Assembly: GCA_036186865.1 (NCBI GenBank)
Contig: AP025042.1
Location: 34,454,453 to 34,518,452, forward strand
Length of the DNA: 64,000 bases
Reading direction: 5' to 3'
From: Eustoma russellianum
Lineage: Eukaryota > Streptophyta > Magnoliopsida > Gentianales > Gentianaceae
The notes beneath the pieces were generated by a model that had not been told where the DNA came from, made no database searches, and saw only the letters and a list, made by a program, of their open reading frames with translations. Made by a program: the position numbers and the translations under genes. Within the stretch, counting starts at the first letter, position 1; the number at the start of each line of letters is the position of its first letter. Below are positions 34,559 to 45,755 of the stretch, piece after piece.

Positions 34559-34975
34559 GGGCGGCCAAAGGGAGACAGAGGCTGGACTCTGGAGGGGAGG
34601 GAGACGTAGGCCGGTGTTCGCAGTTTAGTTTAGAGAAAACAGAGAATGATGGGTTATGGGTAGGGGTGGCTGGCGACGCAGTTCAATTCAGTTCAGAGAG
34701 AAGTGTGAGGAGAAAATGATACATAGCCGTAGCCAGGGGTAGGGGAGGCGAGCGGGCAAAGGCCAAGGGCGGCCAGAGGGAGATGGAGGCTAGACTCTGA
34801 AGGGACGGGAGACGGAGGCCGAGGTTCACAGTTCAGTTCAGAGAGTGAGGAGAGAATGATGGATTATGGGTAGGGGCGGGCGGTCGGCGATGCAGTTCAA
34901 TTAAGAGAGAAGATTGATAAGCCAAAAGAGTGAAGACATGAGAATGATGGGTTATGAGGTACGGGCAGCGGAGAG
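34559..34975. repeat. GC/purine-rich tandem repeat, about 208-bp unit
   Basis: Two adjacent copies begin 'gcggcca.agggaga.agaggct.gactctg' at 34561 and 34769, with shared 'acgcagttcaatt' and 'gaatgatgg.ttatgggtagggg' blocks. A partial third copy of the latter block lies near 34940. The base composition is unlike the AT-rich surroundings. No ORF spans it. Confidence 0.75.
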
Positions 34976-35034
34976 CAATTACAAAGGATAAGAAGGGATT
35001 AGGTTGTTTCCATAAGAAGGGATTAGGTTGCTTC

Positions 35035-35300
35035 CATTTCCAATGGAGTCAATGACACACTCTTCTTTGACTTTGAAATATGATGGAATAAAGCAAAATG
35101 ACTCACTAAATTGTTTGCTGCTTCTTATATTGTAAAATAGCAGCTGATCGACATAGCTTGACGCATCATTATGGGTAATCGAGAAACAACCTCTGTGTGT
35201 TTCTAACAAATAGGTATGGTTGCATACATCTGACCTCCCATACCCCGCCATAGGCGAGAGCCTCTAAGACAAACAGGTAGTGTTGTTGTTGTTGTAAGAA
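35035..35300 (+). mobile_element. SINE-like repeat, copy B
   Basis: It is the inverted partner of 33420-33665 and ends in a (TTG)n-type tail 'gttgttgttgttg' at about 35281-35296, the kind of tail found in some plant SINEs. Confidence 0.55.
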
Positions 35301-35661
35301 GGGGTTAGGTATTTAGGTTTTAGGATTTTCTTTTTCTATTTTATAATTTTAACTTTAATAATTTATAATTTATATTTGGAATATATTTTAAAAAATCGAG
35401 TATGGCGGGTATAAATGAGTAACCCGCGGGTGTACCTGGACACGGTCCGTTCTTAGCAGGTAAATTTCATGCCTTACCTGATTTGTACACGAAACCCGTC
35501 AATGCTATACCCATACCCGTGAGGAGCGTACCAGGTTAAGATCGTGTTTTCGTATCGTGTCTGAGATTGCCACCCCTAATTAACATAAGATCTGTTGACT
35601 TTTTTCTCTTTTTGTTTTTATGGTAAAAATAGTTCAATTATACTTGATTGGTCCACATGTT

Positions 35662-36199
35662 TGTTAGGAAATCCGACAAGATCAATGCAAAATGCGCAGT
35701 GGAAAAACAAAACTTGATCTCCGATTTCCTACCTAGGATCCATGTTGTTCGTTTAATTCGATGAAAGAAACTCAAAAATTACCTCTGTAGATTCGAAATC
35801 CGCAGATGGAAGAGGTGTGAAAACACGAACACCCTCTGTCGGTATCCACACGAATGCTTCTGCTCTGAGTGCTAGCTCTTGAACGGCGCGGCTGAGAACT
35901 CTGCTTTTCTCAAAAACGATTTTTGTCTTTTCGTTTTTTGCTGATTGCTTAGTGTACAAGATACACCATGCTATGTACATATATATAGATATCAAAATCC
36001 GATTCCAGATCAGATTAGTTAATGCCTATCATAATCCGCACCAAATACGGATTCTGTTAGGATTAGATAAAACCAGGGACATATATCAAAATTGTGTAAC
36101 ATACTAACCAACAACAATAATAATAATAAAACCTCTTTTATTAATAATAAATGCATAACATAAATATCCAAATCATGGCCTAGGGCACATACACTAACA
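35662..36199 (-). repeat. 3' LTR (short form, 538 bp)
   Basis: It matches the two ends of the 43722-45138 LTR but lacks its central ~880 bp. The junction lies at 'gataaaacca|gggacatata' (about 36072), where the long form has ACCA at both sides of the extra segment. Confidence 0.9.
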
Positions 36200-36219
36200 A
36201 TCTCCCACTTGCACTAGGC

Positions 36220-36927
36220 CTACAAATATCTGAGACCCATAGATCTAGTGTGCTTGACCCGTGAGAGAGGCTTAGTCAATGGATCCGCTATGTTATCGTT
36301 TGTGTCAACTTTGCATATCTTGACATCTTCTCTATCGATGATGTCTCGAATGAGATGGTAGCGTCTGAGTATATGTTTAGATCTCTGACGAGACCTAGGC
36401 TCTTTTGCTTGTGCTATGGCACCATTGTCGTCACAATAAATGTCCACAGGATTTGCAATGCTAGGTACCACTCTTAGCTCAGTGATGAACTTCTTCAACC
36501 AAACTGCTTCTTTAGCTGCATCTGATGCTGCTATATACTCAGCCTCTGTTGTAGAATCAGCCACAGTGCTTTGTTTTGAACTCTTCCAACTAACAGCTCC
36601 ACCATTCAATGTGAATACAAAACCGGACTGCGATCTGAAATCATCTATGTCGGTTTGGAAACTAGCATCTGTGTAACCATTTACAACTAACTCGTCATCC
36701 AAACCTCCATAAACCAAGAATACATCTTTAGTCCTTCTGAGGTACTTAAGAATATTCTTGACAGCTGTCCAGTGACCTTCACCGGGGTCAGCTTGATATC
36801 TACTTGTTGTGCTCAATGGATATGAGACATCTGGTCTAGTACATAACATGGCATACATGATCGATCCTATAGCAGAAGCATAAGGAATTTTATTCATTCG
36901 ATCTCGCTCATCAGATGTCGAGGACAT
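36220..36927 (-). CDS. Copia RNase H domain
   Basis: About 235 residues: IPYASAIGSIMYAMLCTRPD (reverse transcriptase end), then YTDASFQTDIDDFRSQSGF, NGGAVSWKSSKQSTVADST, the catalytic TEAEYIAASDAAKEAVWLK, DDNGAIAQAKEP, RSKHILRRYHLIRDII and NIADPLTKPLS. RNase H removes the RNA strand during reverse transcription. It stops shortly before the polypurine tract. A frameshift at about 36930-37100 separates it from the reverse transcriptase. Confidence 0.88.
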   Translation of the reverse strand: MSSTSDERDRMNKIPYASAIGSIMYAMLCTRPDVSYPLSTTSRYQADPGEGHWTAVKNILKYLRRTKDVFLVYGGLDDELVVNGYTDASFQTDIDDFRSQSGFVFTLNGGAVSWKSSKQSTVADSTTEAEYIAASDAAKEAVWLKKFITELRVVPSIANPVDIYCDDNGAIAQAKEPRSRQRSKHILRRYHLIRDIIDREDVKICKVDTNDNIADPLTKPLSRVKHTRSMGLRYL

Positions 36928-37103
36928 TGATTCTTGCTAAGATGAATGCCATGAGACATAGGCAGGAATCCTTTCTTGGACTCTTGCATGTTGAACCTCT
37001 TCAACATTTTATCTATGTATGTACTTGACTCAAGCCTATTATCCTTTTAGATCTATCTCTATAGATCTTGATACCAAGGATATAGGTAGCCTCACCCAAG
37101 TCT

Positions 37104-37895
37104 TCATTGAAATGAATTCCCTAACCAAGCCTTAACCTTTTGCAAGGTAGGGATATCATTCCCAATAAGCAATATGTCATCCACATATAAGACCAGAAAC
37201 ACTACTGCACTCCCACTAACCATCTTGTAAACACAAGGTTCATCTTCATTCTTGATGAAACCAAAGTTCTTAACTGTTTCATCAAAACGAAGATTCCAGC
37301 TTCGAGATGCTTGCTTCAATCCATAGATGGACCTTTGAAGCTTGCAAACCTTCTTTGAATTCTCAGGATTTACAAAACCCTCAGGTTGTGTCATGTACAC
37401 ATCCTCGAGTAAATTTCCATTAAGGAAAGCAGTTTTGACATCCATTTGCCATATCTCATAATCATAGTATGCTGCAATGGCAAGGAGAATTCGAATAGAC
37501 TTAAGCATAGCTACTGGTGAAAAGGTTTCATCATAGTCTATACCATGAGTTTGCTTGAAACCTTTAGCCACAAGCCTTGCTTTGTAGGTTTGCACATTTC
37601 CATCCATGTCAGTTTTCTTCTTGAAAACCCATTTGCAACCAATAGTCTTAATACCCTCTGGAGGATCAATTAAAGACCAAACTTGGTTATCAAACATGGA
37701 TTGCATCTCAGAATTCATGGCTCCAAGCCATTTATCTGAATCTGGACCTGACACAGCTTCCTGATAGGTAGTAGGCTCATCTTGATCTATGAGCATAACT
37801 TCACTATCATCAGTCACAAGAAATCCATATCTCTCTGGCTGACGATGTATCCTATCAGATCTGCGTTGGACTTGTGTTACATTTTCAGGCTCCAC
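37104..37895 (-). CDS. Copia reverse transcriptase
   Basis: 264 residues with YQEAVSGPDSDKWLGAMNSE, GCKWVFKKKTD, YKARLVAKGF, YDETFSPVAMLKSIRILLAI, QMDVKTAFLNGNLLEDVYM, SIYGLKQASRSWNLRFD and the catalytic LYVDDILLIGND near the end. All the usual motifs are present. The frame opens again at 36927 for RNase H. Confidence 0.9.
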   Translation of the reverse strand: MEPENVTQVQRRSDRIHRQPERYGFLVTDDSEVMLIDQDEPTTYQEAVSGPDSDKWLGAMNSEMQSMFDNQVWSLIDPPEGIKTIGCKWVFKKKTDMDGNVQTYKARLVAKGFKQTHGIDYDETFSPVAMLKSIRILLAIAAYYDYEIWQMDVKTAFLNGNLLEDVYMTQPEGFVNPENSKKVCKLQRSIYGLKQASRSWNLRFDETVKNFGFIKNEDEPCVYKMVSGSAVVFLVLYVDDILLIGNDIPTLQKVKAWLGNSFQ

Positions 37896-38746
37896 AACTG
37901 TTTGTGGTTCTGAAATGTCTCTAAAGACGGTTCAACGATATCTTGTGGAACTTGAGTTTCCTCAAGTTGTACTATACTCCCACTAGTTCTCTTGGAGAGA
38001 AACCTTTTCCAAAAAGACTCCATTTCGAGCAACAAACACTTTGTTCTCTGAGGGAATATAGAAATAGTACCCTTTAGTTTCTTTAGGATACCCCACAAAA
38101 ATACATTTGATAGATTTTGGAGCTAGCTTATCTGACACTAATCTTTTCACATAAGCTTCACAACCCCAAATCTTAAGAAAAGACAAACTGGGTCTCTTAC
38201 CAGTCCACATCTCATATGGTGTCTTTTCAACCGCTTTAGATGGTACACGGTTCAAAATGAATGCAGCTGTCTCCAAGGCATAACCCCAAAAAGATAAAGG
38301 AAGATCTACTTGACCCATCATAGATCGAACCATATCTAATAAAGTCGATTTCTCCTTTCAGAAACACCATTCCATTGTGGAGTTCCTGGAGGAGTCAACT
38401 GTGAAACGATTCCACAATTTCTTAGATGTTGGTCAAATTCTTGGCTCAAATATTCACCACCTCGATCTGATCGAAGCGTTTTAATTGTCTTACCAAGTTG
38501 ATTTTGTACTTCATTTTGAAAAGTTCTAAACATTTCAAAAGACTCATGCTTATGTTTCATTAGGTAGACATAGCCATACCTACTGAAATCATCAGTAAAA
38601 GTAATGAAATACTGAAATCCTCCTCTGGCACTAATGCTGATTGGGCCGCATACATCTGTATGTACCAAGCCCAATAAGTCATTAGCCCTTTCACTATGTC
38701 CAGTAAAAGGGTCTTTGTCATCTTTCCAAGCAAACAAGACTCGCAA
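37877..38746 (-). CDS. Copia integrase core and C-terminal region
   Basis: Core 38746-38336: HTDVCGPISISARGGFQYFI (first Asp), LRSDRGGEYLSQEFD (second Asp), TPQWNGVSERRNR (Glu). After a frame change, 38333-37983 continues MVRSMMGQVDLPLSFWGYAL, PSKAVEKTPYEMWTGKRPSL and IFVGYPKETKGYYFY. The D-D-E residues are intact. Confidence 0.85.
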
Positions 38747-39440
38747 TTTTCAAATGATTCAAAATCAAATGAATCTAATAATCCATCTTGATGGAGTTTA
38801 GATACGCGCTTCTCATTTATATGGCTAAGGCGACAATGCCACAAATATGCAGGGTTTAATTCATTTGGCTTAGTTCTCTTTGAAGATATGTTATAAATAT
38901 TACCGTCATTGGAATCATCAAGGTTAAGGACATAAATGCCATTATAACTACTTGCAATACAATAAAGCAAGTCATTTTTATCAAAAATAGAACACTTCTT
39001 ATTTTTAATTAAAAATGAATAACCTTCATCATCCAAAACAGATACTGAAATAAGATTCCTACTCATAGTAGGAACATAAAAGCAATTGTTTAAAACTAAC
39101 AAAAGCCCATTGGGCAAGACAAGCTCATAGGTCCCTACAGCTATAGCAGCAACTCTTGCTCTATTGCCAACACGTAGGTCCACCTCGCCCTTCTTCAGCA
39201 TCCTACTCCTTTTGAGCCCCTGCATATTTGTACAAATATGGGATCCACATCCAGTATCTAATACCCAGGAAGAAGAAGTAGATAAATTAATTTCTATAAC
39301 ATAAATACCTGAAGATGTAGTCGCACTACCCTTCAGCTTCTTCAACTCCTCCAAATAAACATCACAATTTCTTTTCCAATGCCCAGGCTTGTTGCAATGG
39401 AAACAAGTTCCTTCCTTAGGAACCTTTGCCTTGGGACCAG
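38560..39440 (-). CDS. Copia zinc knuckle, protease and integrase zinc-binding region
   Basis: CCHC knuckle CFHCNKPGHWKRNC (about 39408-39365). The protease WVLDTGCGSHIC (about 39265) has an intact D-T-G, followed by LNNCFYVPTMSRNLISVSVL. The integrase HHCC region is LWHCRLSHINEKRVSKLH..CESCLLGKMTK (about 38860-38720). Continuous through these domains; the frame overlaps the integrase core frame at about 38745. Confidence 0.85.
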
Positions 39441-40156
39441 GTTTGGTTTAGCTTGACCCTTGACCCTTTTGCACCCTTTGCACTTTGGGCTTACCCTTGC
39501 CTTTACCTTTCTTTTTCATTGGCTTGATATTGACACTCAATATGGGTAGGCTTTTGATATTCCCCTCAGCAGTTTTGAGCATACATGTAGCTCAGGAATG
39601 GACTTTTCCATATTATTCATATTGTAGTTCATGACGAACTGAGAAAAACTGCTAGGCAAAGAGTGTAGGATCAAATCCGGCGAGTTCCAAACTCAGGGGA
39701 TATCCAAGTCTTGCAAGGTGATCTATATAGCCTTTCATCTTCAAAACATGAGCGCTAACAGATTCACCTTCAGACATCTTACAGTCAAAAAGTGCAACAG
39801 CGGTGTCGAACCTATCCTGCCTAGCCTGTTGTTGGAAAGCTTGTTTGAGATGCACACTCATCTCATAAGCTTCTAAGTGTTCCAGGTCTTCTGAAGTCCT
39901 GGACACATAGTTGCCAACATAAGACATCCTATGTCGTTGGAATCTTCCACATGCTTCTTATGCTTATTCTAGCAGCAAGAAGCATCAGCAGGAGGGGGTT
40001 CAGGGACAGGGTCATCGAGCACGTAGGACTTTTTTCTTGCTTGAGAACAATTCTCAAGTTTCGAAACCAGTCAACAAAATTAGTCCCACATTCTTTTAGT
40101 TTTTCCTTCTCAAGGATAGATCGCAGCGATAAGGTGGAATTGTTATTAGCAGCCAT
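39441..40156 (-). pseudogene. Copia Gag, decayed copy
   Basis: It starts MAANNNSTLSLRSILEKEKL, KECGTNFVDWFRNLRIVLKQ (40156 downwards), then shifts frame after about 43 residues. It resumes at 39927 (SYVGNYVSRTSEDLEHLEAY, FDCKMSEGESVSAHVLKMKG). The basic Lys-rich linker before the knuckle is broken by a stop near 39450. The N-terminal part is duplicated at 41219-41440. Confidence 0.75.
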
Positions 40157-42500
40157 TTATGATCTACAAAACATGCAAAGTAACACTTTATTAATAATGA
40201 GGTTAAAATTTATAAAACTCCCACTAAAACATAACCCTCAAAAGAAATATTTTAGTGAGCTAAGATCCATATTTGACTTAATTCTAAACTCAGCTTTGGC
40301 ATGACGCTTAAAATTAAGTTATTTAGGTAGGTAAACTTCACCAATTACATCTCATGTAACTCTTAGAATTTATGGAATAATGACATCATATATCATTGTA
40401 TGTTAGATTCCATCTAATGCCTTGGGCCCAAAACCGTTTTGATAGCCCAATTAAGTCTAACCAATTTTAAACATATGAGTAGCACTATTACTCATCCTAC
40501 GTAGCTAGGAATGTTTAAAGCACATTGCTTTGGCAATACCTACTTTAATACAATCCCAGTTTTAATAGGTGTTTAAGACATGGATGGCATCAAGACTTAA
40601 ATTATTAATGAGGGTTCAACTTAGTTTATGTCTTGCATTGCATATCATTATATCGTAGCATCCTATATGCATATATAATCTATCATCCACGCATCTCATA
40701 CAAAATGATAAATATGTAAACGTGACATAGCATGGCCAAACTAAATATGATCTTCATGAGACCAAATGAAGATCATAAAGGAAACCCTATGTGAAAGACT
40801 TCCTATTACAACATTTGCAATGATACATATCTTCTACTCTTGAACTCGTGCCTCCATCTCCATGGAATCCCCTCGTCCTTGGTATGTGTCGCCATCACCA
40901 CTTTTGTAGCTTGATTCTTCATTTATTACAATAATAAAGAAAAACTAACTACTTGTATAATAAAATACAACAAAAACTACAGCGGCACGCAGGCCATAAT
41001 AACCCAAAATAGAAATATGACTAAGTCAATCACATAGGTCCTAAGGTCATGCTATGCACCATGCAAAGACATCAACAATTATAATATATCTTACACAAAC
41101 ATATTATAACAAATAAATATATATTGACATTCTTAATGTCACGGTAACGAACTATAGGGTGTACGCATACGGCAGTCCCGCTTTTATAGTGATCCGCACA
41201 GTTGATAATTTTCTTTTCGGAATCTTCCACATGCTTCTTATGCTTATTCCTAGCAGCAACAGAAGCATCAGTAGGAGGGGGTTCAGGGACAGGGTCATCG
41301 AGCACGTAGGACTTTTTTTCTTGCTTGAGAACAATTCTCAAGTTTCGAAACCAGTCAACAAAATTAGTCCCACATTCTTTTAGTTTTTCCTTCTCAAGGA
41401 TAGTTTGCAGTGATAATGTGGAATTGTTATTAGCAGCCATTTATGATCTACAAAACATGCAAAGTAACACTTTATTAATAATGAGGTTAAAATTTATAAA
41501 AACTCCCACTAAAACATAACCCTCAAAAGAAATATTTTAGTGAGCTAAGATCCATATTTGACTTAATTCTAAACTCAACTTTGGCATGACGCTTAAAATT
41601 AAGTTATTTAGGTAGGTAACTTCTTTACCAATTACATCTCATGTAACTCTTAGATTTTATGGAATAATGACATCATATATCATTGTATATTAGATTCCAT
41701 CTAATGCCTTGGGCCCAAAACCGTTTTGATAGCCCAATTAAGTCTAACCAATTTTAAACATATGAGTAGGACTATTACTCATCCTACGTAGCTAGGAATG
41801 TTTAAAGCACATTGCTTTGGCAATACCTACTTTAATACAATCCCAGTTTTAATAGGTGTTTAAGACATGGATGGCATCAAGACTTAAATTATTAATGAGG
41901 GTTCAATTTAGTTTATGTCTTGCATTGCATATCATTATATCATAGCATCCTATATGCATATATAATCTATCATCCACGCATCTCATACAAAATGATAAAT
42001 ATGTAAACGTGACATAGCATGGCCAAACTAAATATGATCTTCATGAGACCAAATGAAGATCATAAAGGAAACCCTATGTGAAAGACTTCCTATTACAACA
42101 TTTGCAATGATACATATCTTCTACTCTTGAACTCGTGCCTCCATCTCCATGGAATCCCCTCGTCCTTGGTATGTGTCGACATCACCACTTTTGTAGCTTG
42201 ATTCTTCATTTATTACAATAATAAAGAAAAACTTAACTACTTGTATAATAAAATACAACAAAAACTACAGCCGCACGCAGGCCATAATAACCCAAAATAG
42301 AAAAATGACTAAGTCAATCACATAGGTCCTAAGGCCATGCTATGCACCATGCAAAGACATCAACAATTATAATATATCTTATACAAACATATTATAACAA
42401 ATAAAGAGATATTGACATTCTTAATGTCACGGTAACAAACTATAGGGCGTACGCATACGGCGGTCCCGCTTTTATAGTGATCCAGCCAAACAGAAAACAT
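39938..42500. repeat. Direct tandem duplication of gag start plus leader, unit about 1.28 kb
   Basis: The segment from 'gaatcttccacatgcttc' (39938) through the gag ATG (40156) and about 1 kb of leader recurs from 41219 (ATG at 41440), an offset of 1284 bp, with roughly 97-98% visual identity. The second copy keeps an open Gag N-terminus (41440-41220) that then runs into leader sequence. The duplication joins at 'ttttcgga'. Confidence 0.9.
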
Positions 42501-42790
42501 CAATCAGATTGATAATTTTCTTTTCGGAACCCTAACACAGACGCGTCAATCATATTAACGATCTTACTATTTTGATTACGGTAAACCCTTACAGAAGCAT
42601 CAATCGAATCGATAGCTGTCATTAGAAAACTTTAAAACAGAATCATCAATCAAATTGATAATCTGCCATCTGAAACCCGAAATCAGAATCATCATCGAAT
42701 TGGTAATCTGTCTTTCGAAACGCGAAAACAGAATCATCGATTGAATTGATAATCTGCCATTCGTAACATGAAAACAGAATCATCAATCGT
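42500..42790. repeat. Degenerate short tandem repeats in the copia leader
   Basis: About five diverged units of roughly 45-60 bp with the theme 'agaatcatcaatc.aattgataatctgccat.cg.aac..gaaa'. Each contains a small ATCAAT..ATTGAT inverted repeat. Non-coding leader between primer site and gag. Confidence 0.65.
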
Positions 42791-42857
42791 ATGTTTTATA
42801 TCTGAGATAAACCGAATTATTTTAATCATCATATGACAAACGAATTCTGCCATTTAC

Positions 42858-43912
42858 AATATTCTCGGGTTATATCATCTCATGAAAACGATTTGAAAAC
42901 ATCAATCCGTTCTCACCAGATGAGATTCGATTAGGGTTTTACACATATCGTGTGTTTATATCTAATATAAACAGAGTTGGTTTTAATCATCACATGATAA
43001 ACGAATACCGTCGTATACAAATCATCTCATGAAAACGAATTGAAAAACACCATTCTTCTTCTCTCATCATATGATATCTGACTTGGGGTTTGTTCATATA
43101 TCATGCCATACGAATTCAAACAGAAAACATATAATCACATAAGCATGATATAATCGATTTAAACGAGACAACAAGTGGCTCTGATACCACTGTTAGGAAA
43201 TCCGACAAGATCACTACAAAACGCGCAGCGGAAAAACAAAACTTGATCTCTGATTTCCTACCAAGGATCCATGTTGTTTGTTTAATTCGATGAAAGAAAC
43301 TCAAAAATTACCTCTGTAGATTCGAAATCCGCAGATGGAAGAGGTGCGAAAACACGAACACCCTCTATTGATATCCACACGNNNNNNNNNNAATATTCTC
43401 GGGTTATATCATCTCATGAAAACGATTTGAAAACATCAATCCGTTCTCACCAGATGAGATTCGATTAGGGTTTTACACATATCGTGTGTTTATATCTAAT
43501 ATAAACAGAGTTGGTTTTAATCATCACATGATAAACGAATACCGTCGTATACAAATCATCTCATGAAAACGAATTGAAAAACACCATTCTTCTCTCATCA
43601 TATGATATCTGACTTGGGGTTTGTTCATATATCATGCCATACGAATTCAAACAGAAAACATATAATCACATAAGCATGATATAATCGATTTAAACGAGAC
43701 AACAAGTGGCTCTGATACCACTGTTAGGAAATCCGACAAGATCACTACAAAACGCGCAGCGGAAAAACAAAACTTGATCTCTGATTTCCTACCAAGGATC
43801 CATGTTGTTTGTTTAATTCGATGAAAGAAACTCAAAAATTACCTCTGTAGATTCGAAATCCGCAGATGGAAGAGGTGCGAAAACACGAACACCCTCTATT
43901 GATATCCACACG
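42858..43912. repeat. ~530-bp duplicated segment around a 10-N gap (likely assembly artefact)
   Basis: 42858-43381 and 43392-43912 are almost identical (one 3-bp difference) and flank exactly ten N (43382-43391). Both contain the primer site (TGGTATCAGAGC, minus strand) and the start of the LTR (43191 and 43722). Failure to merge two overlapping contigs is the simplest explanation. Confidence 0.85.
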
Positions 43913-45138
43913 AATGCTTCCGCCCTGAGTGCTAGCTCTTGAACGGCGCGGCTGAGAACTCTGCTTTTCTCAAAAACGATTTTTGTCTTTTCGTTTTTGC
44001 TGATTGCTTAGTGTACAAGATACACCATGCTATATACATAATATAGATATCAAAATCCGATTCCAGATTGGATTGATTAATGCCTATCATAATCCGCACC
44101 AAATACGGATTCTGTTAGGATTAGATAAAACCAATCAAAATCCATATCAGATATGGATTCTATTGTTATTATCCGATGATATAAATATATATATATAAAA
44201 CAAAATAATAATAATAATAATAATATCCAATATTAATATATTAATATTAAAACGATAATGATAATAATTAATATCCAATATTAATATTATTAATATTATT
44301 AATCTCAGCCATACGCATTCTTGTGTGTGACCCGATAGGCCCATATTAATTGGTAGTTGATTAAATCTCTATTAAACCAACAAGTCGTAATTGGCCTCTA
44401 GCAAGGCATTACGACTACCCAATTAATATGAGTACAGTCCAACTAGCCTAATAATAGCACATGCATTAATCCCTGTCACACGATATGTAGTTTGAACATA
44501 AGTCATGGTCGATGTCATACTTATATTGTTCAAACATATGATTACTCGATCTCTAAGTAGACTGATAAAACAAATGATATTGATCACACTATCAATTCAT
44601 TTGAGTACGGCCATACATTTCACAGTCTCACTAATCGAGGGGCCCAAAGATATCTCAATCAAAAGAGAGGGACAAATTATATCTTGATTATTCAATATCC
44701 TCTACATAATTTCTCATCACATTCATCATGATCTTTATTATTAAGTTACGGACAACGTTTGATCATGTCAAAATATAATAGTCCTTATGTTAGAAACTAT
44801 GACAATCTCAAGTCAAAGGATTAAAACATGACTATCATGAGATTACTTATGATGCTAATCCATGTAGTAATCTCATGATGGGTCTATCCAATACACTGTT
44901 CTCTAACAAGTATCTACGAGATTGATTTGTATCACCATACACATAATCATCTCATGATTATCAAATCAATACTCATGTTGATTATAAATTATCTTATCTC
45001 TATAACAATAATGAACCAGGGACATATATCAAAATTGTGTAACATACTAACAACAATAATGATAATAAAACCTCTTTTATTAATAATAAATGTATAACAT
45101 AAATATCCAAATCATGGCCTAGGACACATACACTAACA
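43722..45138 (-). repeat. 5' LTR (long form, 1417 bp)
   Basis: It starts TGTTAGGAAATCC next to the primer site and ends ACACTAACA before the ATGTT duplication. It carries ~880 bp (about 44133-45015) absent from the 3' LTR, including an AT-rich TATATATA and (ATT)n stretch at 44180-44310. Confidence 0.88.
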
Positions 45139-45143
45139 ATGTT

Positions 45144-45433
45144 ATCGTGTTTTATAATAAATAAACCGTGTCTGGAATTTGACTAGTAGTGTCGTCACAT
45201 GTAGATTAAGTAATTAATAGTTTAATTTTCTGTTTTACTAAAACCTCAATTTATTAGGTTTAAATTAAGGCAAAAAATAGTTTTGTTACTTAAAATTAAT
45301 CCTCATGGAAAATAACCTTGATTCATTATTATATTGTTAATTGTCCTAGATACTTGCTAGTATAAAAAACCGTATTTCAGTTACATTCAGGATATTTTAC
45401 TCTTCAAACTTACTTATTTTGACTACTAACAAA
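45144..45433. other. Intergenic DNA between two copia insertions
   Basis: AT-rich; no gene seen. Confidence 0.4.
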
Positions 45434-45720
45434 GTGGAAAACAACAATTAGAAGAGTATGGAGCAACTTTGGCACGAAACAAATAGCTTGAAGAAGAACT
45501 CAAAAAATGGTACAATAAGGTATTTTGATAATCTTGTTCATCAAGGATAACCACTATCATGCATCTCATCTCAATTCGACGGTCGATAGAAAGACTGCAG
45601 GGTATGCTGATAGAGGCACGAATAGGGAAGCCGGATCTCCAACAGAAGTTTGACGATACGGAACTTGAAATCAACGTATCAAGGACAAACTTCGTACAAC
45701 GTGAAGCTGTTAGAATTGTG
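45434..45720 (+). pseudogene. Possible coiled-coil gene remnant (left side of insertion)
   Basis: 45434-45515 reads KQQLEEYGATLARNK, a stop, then LEEELKKWYNK. 45559-45720 reads RSIERLQGMLIEARIGKPDLQQKFDDTELEIN. Both look like heptad-type coiled-coil segments, but the first contains an in-frame TAG. No family recognised. Similar-looking coding sequence at 52025 lies on the same strand beyond the copia, suggesting one gene or pseudogene split by it. Confidence 0.3.
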
Positions 45721-45755
45721 GTTTTGTATGTGCTAGGTGTTTTTATTATTATAAT

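Larger units (their letters stand above)
35662..45138 (-). mobile_element. Ty1/copia retrotransposon (minus) with unequal LTRs and internal duplications
   Basis: It is bounded by TGTTAGGAAATCC..ACTAACA LTRs (35662-36199 and 43722-45138). The perfect duplication ATGTT lies at 35657-35661 and 45139-45143. The polypurine tract AAGTGGGAGAT is at about 36200-36210 (minus strand). Domain order on the minus strand is leader, gag, protease, integrase, reverse transcriptase, RNase H. Catalytic motifs are intact in every enzyme, but gag and linker frameshifts interrupt the polyprotein. The length (9.5 kb) is inflated by a 1.28-kb duplication, a scaffold gap with repeated flanks and an 880-bp LTR difference. 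Confidence 0.92.
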
